Of a stretch of 5,969 nucleotides of DNA, positions 1 to 4,932 are shown piece by piece. The stretch covers positions 1-5,969 of the forward strand of contig DBCF01000122.1 of the NCBI GenBank assembly GCA_002292925.1. Reading direction: 5' to 3'. The translations under genes were made by a program, and so were the position numbers. The stretch comes from Roseiflexaceae bacterium UBA965 (GTDB taxonomy: Bacteria > Chloroflexota > Chloroflexia > Chloroflexales > Roseiflexaceae). Each line of letters begins with the position of its first letter. Within the stretch, counting starts at the first letter, position 1. The notes beneath the pieces are model-generated. The model was not told the origin of the DNA. It did no database searches and saw only the letters and a list, made by a program, of their open reading frames with translations.

Positions 1-480
1 GGGATTATTTTGACCCCCGCCGAGGTCGCCCAGATCGAAATCGCCGATTGTGGCCTGGGCGAAATCGAGACGCTGGGATTGCAACTCGTCGTTTATGTCA
101 ATACCGACCGCTGTTGCGCCAAAGAGCTAGTCATGTTTGCCAACCAAGTCTTCCCCGAACACCGCCATCCGCCGGTGGGCGACGACCCCGGCAAAGAAGA
201 AACCTTCCGGTGCCGCCAAGGCGAAGTCTATTTGTATGTCGAAGGCCCCGCCACCCCTAGTCCCCGTGGCACGCCACCACCCGCCCGGGCCGCCTACTTT
301 AGTGTCTGGCACGAGGTCGTGTTGCGTCCCGGCGAGCAATACACCCTGCAACCCAACATCAAGCACTGGTTCCAAGCCGGGCCAGAGGGCTGCATCGTCT
401 CGGAGTTTTCAACCCGCAGTCGTGACGAATTAGACATATTTAGCGACCCTGACATCCAACGCATCCCCACCATTCAATAG
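1..480 (+). CDS. D-lyxose ketol-isomerase (YdaE-like cupin), 5' end outside window
   Basis: Probable cytoplasmic metal-dependent sugar isomerase interconverting D-lyxose and D-xylulose (family activity often extends to D-mannose/D-fructose). The 159 visible residues carry the cupin metal site: His54 and His56 in EHRHPPVGDDPGKEETFRCR, Glu67 in the same block, and His122 in KHWFQAG. The VYLYVEG strand and a C-terminal DIFSDPDIQR segment are also typical of this family as I remember Bacillus YdaE. The frame is open to the first base. The visible start, GIILTPAEV, matches the internal GIVLT segment of YdaE, so the TTG at base 10 is an ordinary leucine codon and roughly 15-20 residues are missing. 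It sits 16 bases upstream of the FAH-family gene, probably in one operon. Family assignment is strong; the exact in vivo sugar is inferred. Confidence 0.85.
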   Translation, partial: GIILTPAEVAQIEIADCGLGEIETLGLQLVVYVNTDRCCAKELVMFANQVFPEHRHPPVGDDPGKEETFRCRQGEVYLYVEGPATPSPRGTPPPARAAYFSVWHEVVLRPGEQYTLQPNIKHWFQAGPEGCIVSEFSTRSRDELDIFSDPDIQRIPTIQ

Positions 481-483
481 CAA

Positions 484-490
484 GTAAGGA
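484..490 (+). promoter_or_regulatory. Ribosome binding site for the FAH-family gene
   Basis: TAAGGA-type purine run six bases before the ATG at 497, within the 16-base gap after the isomerase stop. It supports 497 as the start and translation from a shared message. Confidence 0.6.
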
Positions 491-496
491 ATTCTC

Positions 497-1363
497 ATGT
501 ACATTTGTCGCTTTACCTACAACACCCAGCAACCACGCATTGGCTTCGTCCAAAACGACGCAGTCTACGACATCACCGCCCGCTTCCCCAACATTACCGC
601 ATTCTTGCGCTGGACCATTGGCCGCAAAGATGCCGCCACCGCCCTGCAAAAGGCCTTGGCTGGCAGTGAACCCCTCGCCCCACTCAGTGGCGTGACGTTG
701 CTCCGCCCCACCGACGAGCAAGAAATCTGGGCGGCTGGCGTGACCTACGAACGTAGTCGCGTCGCCCGCGAAGAAGAATCAGCCAAAAGCGGCATCTACG
801 ACCGCGTCTACAGTGCCCCCCGCCCCGAGATTTTTTTCAAGGCCACCCCTACCCGGGTCGTGGGCCCCAATGAAGAAGTGGCCATCCGCAACGATGCTAC
901 CTGGAATGTCCCCGAACCCGAATTGGCGTTGGTCATCAACCCGGCCTGCGAAATCGTCGGCTATACCGTGGGCAACGACATGAGCTCGCGCGACATCGAA
1001 GGCGAAAACCCACTCTACCTGCCCCAAGCCAAAATGTACGGGCGCTGTTGTGCCGTCGGCCCGATGATTGCCCTCAGTGAAGCCATCGCCGACCCCAAAG
1101 CCCTGACCATCTCGATCGCAATCCACCGTGCCAGCCACCTCGTCTTTAGCGGCAGTGTCAGCACCAGCAAAATCGTGCGCCATTATGCCGATTTGGTGCA
1201 CTACCTCGGCCGCGACAACCTCTTCCCCGACGGCGTGTTGTTACTCACCGGCACCGGCATCGTGCCCGGCGACGAATTCACCCTCGAAGGGGGAGATGCG
1301 GTCAGCATCACCATTGACGGCATTGGCACGCTCCACAACACCGTCGTACGGGGTGGGGTGTAA
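497..1363 (+). CDS. FAH-superfamily enzyme, probable 2-keto-3-deoxy-pentonate dehydratase
   Basis: A 288-residue soluble protein of the fumarylacetoacetate hydrolase superfamily (PF01557). Residues 1-70 form a variable N-terminal domain and about 75-285 the catalytic domain. The hallmark divalent-metal ligands are visible: Glu140 and Glu142 in VPEPELALVI, and Asp161 in GYTVGNDMSSRDIEGENPLY. A lysine follows at 179 in LPQAKMYGRC. The GTGIVPGDEFTLEGGDAV block near the C terminus is also typical. The segment from GNDMSSRD through LPQAKMYG resembles the 2-dehydro-3-deoxy-D-arabinonate dehydratase (KdaD) branch more than true fumarylacetoacetases. That branch makes 2,5-dioxopentanoate from keto-deoxy pentonates. 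The upstream lyxose isomerase fits a pentose or sugar-acid role. Other FAH activities (acylpyruvate hydrolysis, decarboxylation) cannot be excluded. ATG with a good RBS; ends at TAA before a hairpin. Confidence 0.85.
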   Translation: MYICRFTYNTQQPRIGFVQNDAVYDITARFPNITAFLRWTIGRKDAATALQKALAGSEPLAPLSGVTLLRPTDEQEIWAAGVTYERSRVAREEESAKSGIYDRVYSAPRPEIFFKATPTRVVGPNEEVAIRNDATWNVPEPELALVINPACEIVGYTVGNDMSSRDIEGENPLYLPQAKMYGRCCAVGPMIALSEAIADPKALTISIAIHRASHLVFSGSVSTSKIVRHYADLVHYLGRDNLFPDGVLLLTGTGIVPGDEFTLEGGDAVSITIDGIGTLHNTVVRGGV

Positions 1364-1392
1364 TTGTTGTTTTTGTTTTTGTAGAAAAAAAT

Positions 1393-1432
1393 AACCCTCC
1401 CCGTCGTGACGTGCAATCACTTCAGGGGGGTT
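1393..1432. terminator. GC-rich hairpin terminator, imperfect (copy 1)
   Basis: Outer stem 1393-1400 (AACCCTCC) pairs with 1425-1432 (GGGGGGTT, one G-U). An inner stem 1406-1409 (GTGA) pairs with 1417-1420 (TCAC). It lies 30 bases after the FAH-family stop, so it can end the + strand operon, although its + side tail (GTTTCC) is poor in T. On the - strand the stem is followed by seven T in a row (A run 1385-1391), a much better intrinsic terminator for transcripts passing copy 2. Confidence 0.6.
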
Positions 1433-1502
1433 GTTTCCACAATTATTGTTGCACTGTCGTGGACGTTACATTGGGCGGATAAACTATTCCGAATGAAAAC
1501 CA

Positions 1503-1538
1503 AAACCCCCGTCGTGACATTCATCACGACGGGGGTTT
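1503..1538. terminator. Strong intrinsic terminator between convergent genes (copy 2)
   Basis: A perfect 15-bp stem, 1503-1517 (AAACCCCCGTCGTGA) with 1524-1538, around a six-base loop. It lies 10 bases beyond the stop of the - strand protease. On that strand the stem is followed by a TTTTGGTTTTC tract. On the + strand the arm ends in TTT and continues TATT. It probably terminates in both directions. Confidence 0.85.
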
Positions 1539-1548
1539 ATTGACGAGC

Positions 1549-2757
1549 TTATTTCAATACAAATGTAGTCAATGAATCACCGTAATAGATAATCCCTGTG
1601 GGATACTCGCCATTTTCAAATAATTTGACATTATTTTCGCGCATGGTGATTTGATTATTGACCACAATCACCACCCCTACCGGTTGTTGCAGTTGGTCAT
1701 CGTCATTGGGGACGGCAAACTCGCCACTGCCGCTGGTTTGGGTTTTGGCGATAGGGGCTATGATTTGCTCCCAATACATACTGTTGACATCGACACTGGC
1801 GGGGAACAAATAGACAAATGCCTCTGATTGGGGGGCTGGATTATTGGTTGCATCAAGCTTCACCACTCTCCCTTTCATCACGCGTTTGGGGAAGCTGCTC
1901 GGCTCACGTTGCAGCACGACTGCACTGCCCCCGTCACAGCCGGGGAAGGGGTGCTCTAGACCGAGTTCAATCAAGTGCGTTGCCAGCCCAATCGGCACCG
2001 CCCCACCCAATATCACTGGGGCACCATTTGTGTCTCGCATACCAAATGTGGGCACACCCACCAACTCGTTGGAGTCATTTAATAATGCCCCGCCTGATAC
2101 TCCGTGACTCAGGGGTGCCGTTACTTTCAGTGCTTGGTATTTGGTGTGTTGCTCACCATAGCCAAAGCGATCAATCCCCCAATACCCGGCCGTTTTGCCA
2201 GTAGTAATCGTGATTGTTTCAGCCCCAAAGCTGGGATAACCCACTGCTTTAATCGATTCTTCGACACCCAAATCGGCACTATTTACGGGAATCGTGGGCA
2301 AATTAAGACACTCTGCCGGCGATATACCACTCCCCATCCGCACGATCCGCAATATCGCCAAATCAGCATCGGGATCGGCGGCCACTACCTGGGCATAATA
2401 ACTCAAGGCGGGAGGCTGGTTGATGTCGTGTGTCAACAACACTTCAACTAAGCGATCCGAGTTATTAAACGTATCAGTTTTATTTTCGCCAACCACATGG
2501 AAGTTAGTGACAATCAACCCGCGTGAATCGATGATAGTACCAGAGCCCCAACCAATCTCCACACGGTTTTCATCAAGTATGCCTATTTGTACGATTGCTT
2601 TGACCACATCGTTCATCGGCGACAGCGAGCCATCTGCCTGAATGATTGGCTCGACTGGTACCGGAGTCGCCTCAAGCATCGTCGCATCGTCAGCACAAGC
2701 CACCACGTTGAGCGCACATATCGTGATAATTATTAGTTTTGCAAAAAAATACCGCAT
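1549..2757 (-). CDS. Lipid-anchored trypsin-fold serine protease with C-terminal Ig-like domain (paralog 1)
   Basis: A 402-residue predicted exported protease. Residues 1-21 are a lipoprotein signal peptide (basic start, hydrophobic core, lipobox VVAC with Cys21). A short Pro/Glu linker leads to a trypsin/HtrA-type domain at about 50-272. The catalytic triad is intact: His87 in VTNFHVVGE, Asp132 in DPDADLAILRI, Ser221 in SHGVSGGALLN. No PDZ domain follows. Instead, residues 293-400 look like a small beta-sandwich of the carboxypeptidase-regulatory/Ig type (KGRVVKLDATNNP, then a SGSGEFAVPND turn). Cys150 and Cys274 may form a disulfide and are conserved in paralog 2 (3541-4914). The ATG is preceded at six bases by GAGGT (2764-2768). 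A promoter and palindrome lie just upstream and a strong hairpin just downstream, so it may be its own unit. The substrate is unknown. Confidence 0.88.
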   Translation of the reverse strand: MRYFFAKLIIITICALNVVACADDATMLEATPVPVEPIIQADGSLSPMNDVVKAIVQIGILDENRVEIGWGSGTIIDSRGLIVTNFHVVGENKTDTFNNSDRLVEVLLTHDINQPPALSYYAQVVAADPDADLAILRIVRMGSGISPAECLNLPTIPVNSADLGVEESIKAVGYPSFGAETITITTGKTAGYWGIDRFGYGEQHTKYQALKVTAPLSHGVSGGALLNDSNELVGVPTFGMRDTNGAPVILGGAVPIGLATHLIELGLEHPFPGCDGGSAVVLQREPSSFPKRVMKGRVVKLDATNNPAPQSEAFVYLFPASVDVNSMYWEQIIAPIAKTQTSGSGEFAVPNDDDQLQQPVGVVIVVNNQITMRENNVKLFENGEYPTGIIYYGDSLTTFVLK

Positions 2758-2798
2758 TATTCTACCTCACACCCAGTGCGCCTCATATGACAGCAATG

Positions 2799-2810
2799 CG
2801 CAACGTTGCG
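2799..2810. promoter_or_regulatory. 12-base perfect palindrome at the predicted transcription start of protease paralog 1
   Basis: CGCAACGTTGCG is its own reverse complement. It begins two bases downstream of the predicted -10 element read on the - strand, so it would cover the transcription start, a usual position for a repressor operator. It could also simply form a hairpin at the 5' end of the transcript. Regulator unknown. Confidence 0.4.
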
Positions 2811-2812
2811 GT

Positions 2813-2841
2813 ATTGTACCATGCAATTATTCTGGTGTCCC
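2813..2841 (-). promoter_or_regulatory. Predicted sigma-70-like promoter of protease paralog 1
   Basis: On the - strand, GGGACA (2836-2841, four of six consensus bases) is followed after 17 bases by TACAAT (2813-2818, five of six). A TGG directly before it gives an extended -10. The expected start near 2806 leaves a leader of about 50 bases before the ATG at 2757. The elements overlap the last codons of the upstream cupin gene. The consensus assumes a standard housekeeping sigma factor. Confidence 0.5.
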
Positions 2842-3216
2842 AGCCGAAGGCACATGTTGGCTGTCGACATAGTGCGTGCGCCACGCACCATTCACCACCC
2901 CCAGAATAATCGTATCTTCGTCGCTGCCGTCGAAATGCACGGCATTTGCCGGCACAATCACATAGCTGCCAGCAGGGTATGCCGTCGCTTGGCGTTGATC
3001 CATCTGATTGCCGTACCCCAAATAGAGCGTACCCTTCATCACAAACACATGGGCTGTTTGGGTGTGCCAATGCGACGGGTCCCAGAATCCCGCCGGAATT
3101 GCAAACGCATAACTAAATGACACCGTCGACCCGTCACGGGCACCATCGAGTAATGCATATTTGGTGCCATCACTGCCTATTTCTTGCCATGGAATCGTAT
3201 CAATGTGCCACTGCAT
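2827..3216 (-). CDS. Small single-domain cupin protein of unknown function
   Basis: A 129-residue protein without a signal peptide, probably cytoplasmic. Residues about 32-108 form a cupin barrel. Motif 1 is HWHTQTAHVFVMKGTLYLG, giving His49 and His51 plus His56 where the classical motif has Glu. Motif 2 is PAGSYVIVPANAVHF with His94. Four histidines could therefore bind a metal, as in DUF4437/ChrR-like cupins, to which the HxHxxxxH spacing looks closest. The start is well supported: AGGAGG on the - strand (3224-3229) lies seven bases before the ATG. It lies between the two protease paralogs, 69 bases upstream of paralog 1 and about 320 bases downstream of paralog 2. It may be co-transcribed with paralog 1. 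It could be a small-molecule-binding, detoxifying or isomerising enzyme; nothing visible decides this. Confidence 0.8.
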   Translation of the reverse strand: MQWHIDTIPWQEIGSDGTKYALLDGARDGSTVSFSYAFAIPAGFWDPSHWHTQTAHVFVMKGTLYLGYGNQMDQRQATAYPAGSYVIVPANAVHFDGSDEDTIILGVVNGAWRTHYVDSQHVPSAGTPE

Positions 3217-3223
3217 AAGCGTG

Positions 3224-3229
3224 CCTCCT
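3224..3229 (-). promoter_or_regulatory. Consensus Shine-Dalgarno site of the cupin gene
   Basis: CCTCCT on the + strand reads AGGAGG on the - strand, seven bases before the ATG at 3216. It is the strongest ribosome binding site in the window and fixes the cupin start. Confidence 0.8.
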
Positions 3230-3320
3230 GTTTTATCACCCTATTTCACCAAAAGCATAACCAGTTTTTTGATACCAAATATGGAAAAAATTGCGCTCTG
3301 ACTGCAAACTTCATAACGGC

Positions 3321-3367
3321 TCGCACAGAGAACGCAGAGTGCTCAGAGGCGTTTTTTGATTGATACA
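3321..3367. repeat. Degenerate direct repeat, copy A (CAGAG-rich)
   Basis: The segment beginning TCGCACAGAGAACGCAGAG and continuing CAGAGGCGTTTTTTGAT..GATACA aligns with copy B at 3404-3455. The order is the same: CACnCAGAG, AGAG, GAGGCGTT, GATACA. Such CAGAG-rich interspersed sequences recur in intergenic regions of several large environmental bacterial genomes. Confidence 0.6.
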
Positions 3368-3403
3368 CGCCGATAAATGTCTACCCTTGTAAGATGCGCG
3401 TTG

Positions 3404-3455
3404 TCTCACGCAGAGATACAGAGACGCGGAGGCGTTATTATACTGTTTGGATACA
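3404..3455. repeat. Degenerate direct repeat, copy B (CAGAG-rich)
   Basis: Starts TCTCACGCAGAGATACAGAG and continues CGGAGGCGTTATTATA to GGATACA, about 83 bases downstream of copy A. It ends directly against the 15-bp inverted repeat, suggesting the two are parts of one composite element. Confidence 0.6.
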
Positions 3456-3487
3456 TAGTAGAGACGCAGCAAGCTGCGTCTCTACTA
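3456..3487. repeat. Perfect 15-bp inverted repeat with 2-base loop
   Basis: Arm TAGTAGAGACGCAGC (3456-3470) and its exact complement at 3473-3487, separated by AA. There is no T tract on either side, so it is a poor intrinsic terminator, although it may stall polymerase or protect the 3' end of the protease paralog 2 message. The GTAGAGACG...CGTCTCTAC form resembles palindromic intergenic repeats I know from cyanobacteria and filamentous environmental bacteria. This may be a MITE- or REP-like unit. Confidence 0.8.
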
Positions 3488-3498
3488 CGAAATTCATC

Positions 3499-3543
3499 CT
3501 TCCGACTTCACTTTATACTTCCTACTTCACGCTTCCTACTTCA
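3499..3543. repeat. Three copies of a 12-base CTTCC(T/G)ACTTCA repeat
   Basis: Copies at 3499-3510 (with G at the sixth base), 3518-3529 and 3532-3543, the last two identical and 14 bases apart. The final TCA of the third copy is the stop codon (TGA on the - strand) of protease paralog 2, so the repeat block abuts the coding region exactly. Confidence 0.7.
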
Positions 3544-4914
3544 TTTAGTGGCATCCATATAGATGTCGATCCAGCGGTCAGTATCTTTGTCGTAGATTTC
3601 GGTTAAATCGACCGCATCACCCGTCCACGTATCATAATTATCGGCAAACAACCCATACGACACTAATGATTGAGCCATTTCGTCCGTAACAGACAACGTA
3701 TATTCGCCATTAGAATCAGTCTCTACCGCCAGCAATACATAGGTTTCTAGGTCGTCGTAATCAACGTCAGCCCAATCATACTCAGGTTTAAGGATGACCA
3801 CATACCCGTTGACAATCGGTTCACTCGACACTGAATCGAGTAATAGCCCTGAAATATCATAGGTCTCACTGGTGGTCGGATCGGTGTTCCCACCGTTATT
3901 CGTTGTCGGATCTTCGGGCTGGGCAGGGCCATTCAATTGGGCGGCGGCAGCCCCATTACAGCCGGGAATACGCACTAAATCAGCAGAGTTAATCAGCTCA
4001 TCGGCGAGCTCAATCGGGCGGGCCAGGCTCAGTTTGCCACCTTTATCTTGATCCGAACGGCCGGCATGCGCAATCGCAACTTGTTCGAATTGTTCGTTGA
4101 TAATTGGACCACCCGAAATCCCGGCCGAATCAGACGCATCGTATTTGATGGCTTCATAGGTGCGCCCTTGGCCACTCATTGAGTATTCATCAAAGCCCAC
4201 AACTTGACCACTGGCAATCGTCAAGGTATCACCACCGACGCCTGGGTAGCCCACCGACGTGACTTTTTGACCGATTTCAACTTGGCTTGCGGTGTCCAAT
4301 GTAATCGCTGGCAGATTTAAACAATTTGCCGGCGGTTCACCATTGGTGGTGGCAATAATCCGCAATATTGCAATGTCTTTGCCGGCGTCAGCCTCAACCG
4401 TCTGGGCAATAAATTGGAATTTGGGTGGGTTACGTGGATTAAGTGTGATATAGATATTATCAATGCCATCGGCATTGTTGTACTCCCCAGTTTCGTTATC
4501 ACCAATACAATGGAAGTTGGTGAGAATCAAGCCACGCGGATCAATGATTGAGCCAGTACACGTCCCCACTTCTTGCCACGTTGCATCCAACACCCCAATT
4601 TGCACCGTTGCCGCCATCACGTCTTCGAGTGTAGAGGGTGATTTGGCATCAGCGCCATTATCGGTACTAGCAGGTTTTTTGCCGCCAATGCCAGCATCGC
4701 TGTTATCTTGGGTATTGGTCGTATCATCACCAGCAGGTTTGACCACACTGATACCATTTTCGGTGGTTGGTTTGGGCGCATCTGTCGGTTTCAGTTCCAT
4801 TGTTGAGTTAGGTTTGGTAGTATCATCACCAACGGTAACGTTTACTCCAGGCACACCACAACTCGCTAACATTATGAGGATCAGCAATAAAAGCAACGCA
4901 CGAAACGATTTCAT
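3541..4914 (-). CDS. Lipid-anchored trypsin-fold serine protease with disulfide-braced active site and Ig-like tail (paralog 2)
   Basis: A 457-residue predicted exported protease. Signal peptide 1-19 has lipobox LASC (Cys19). Residues 20-95 are a low-complexity Thr/Asp/Asn/Pro linker in which GDDTT occurs twice (29-33 and 62-66), probably a flexible tether. The trypsin domain at about 96-318 has His135 (LTNFHCIGD), Asp180 (KDIAILRI) and Ser267 (SAGISGGPIIN). Cys119 and Cys136 are placed like chymotrypsin Cys42 and Cys58, which bracket the catalytic His. Cys198 and Cys319 match the conserved pair of paralog 1 (1549-2757). A second Thr/Asn linker (about 333-350) leads to a C-terminal beta-sandwich-like domain (YDISGLLLDSVSSEPIVNGYVVIL to DSNGEYTLSV). 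The ATG follows AGAGGA at eight bases. It starts 18 bases after the PrsW-like gene and is very probably co-transcribed with it. Substrate unknown. Confidence 0.88.
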   Translation of the reverse strand: MKSFRALLLLLILIMLASCGVPGVNVTVGDDTTKPNSTMELKPTDAPKPTTENGISVVKPAGDDTTNTQDNSDAGIGGKKPASTDNGADAKSPSTLEDVMAATVQIGVLDATWQEVGTCTGSIIDPRGLILTNFHCIGDNETGEYNNADGIDNIYITLNPRNPPKFQFIAQTVEADAGKDIAILRIIATTNGEPPANCLNLPAITLDTASQVEIGQKVTSVGYPGVGGDTLTIASGQVVGFDEYSMSGQGRTYEAIKYDASDSAGISGGPIINEQFEQVAIAHAGRSDQDKGGKLSLARPIELADELINSADLVRIPGCNGAAAAQLNGPAQPEDPTTNNGGNTDPTTSETYDISGLLLDSVSSEPIVNGYVVILKPEYDWADVDYDDLETYVLLAVETDSNGEYTLSVTDEMAQSLVSYGLFADNYDTWTGDAVDLTEIYDKDTDRWIDIYMDATK

Positions 4915-4922
4915 AGTAGTAA

Positions 4923-4928
4923 TCCTCT
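4923..4928 (-). promoter_or_regulatory. Ribosome binding site of protease paralog 2
   Basis: AGAGGA on the - strand, eight bases before the ATG at 4914, inside the 18-base gap after the membrane-protein stop. There is no room for a separate promoter in the gap, which supports an operon. Confidence 0.65.
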
Positions 4929-4932
4929 CTGC

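Larger units (their letters stand above)
3217..3540. other. Non-coding, repeat-filled intergenic region
   Basis: This stretch separates protease paralog 2 from the cupin gene. I see no credible gene in it: the open frames here run through repeats, have no ribosome binding site and translate to repeat-derived sequence. Its right two thirds (from about 3321) consist of three repeat types listed separately. The left part (3217-3320) is AT-rich and should contain the cupin promoter if the gene has its own. I found no convincing -35/-10 pair there. No classical terminator with a T tract was found for paralog 2. Confidence 0.7.

Noticed and set aside
10..12. TTG as the start codon of the isomerase
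   Set aside because: The frame is open to base 1 and the residues before it (GII) continue the family's conserved GI(V/I)LT segment, so the true start is upstream of the window.
779..1201. 140-residue open frame on the - strand
   Set aside because: It is antisense to the FAH-family catalytic domain and has unusual repetitive Gly/Asp/Phe composition typical of a shadow frame in GC-rich DNA.
3230..3320. Possible separate promoter for the cupin gene (TATGCT-like -10, TTGCAG-like -35 on the - strand)
   Set aside because: No -35/-10 combination with acceptable spacing and match could be found; the region is AT-rich enough to give such hits by chance.
3321..3455. CRISPR array suggested by the spaced CAGAG-rich repeats
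   Set aside because: Only two degenerate copies, no uniform repeat length, and no cas genes nearby.
3456..3487. Inverted repeat as an intrinsic terminator for protease paralog 2
   Set aside because: The stem is perfect but neither strand has a T tract after it, so the terminator call is not supported.
3377..3606. Two + strand open frames of 61 and 70 residues in the intergenic repeats
   Set aside because: They translate the repeats and inverted repeat, have no ribosome binding site, and one runs into the 3' end of a protease gene.
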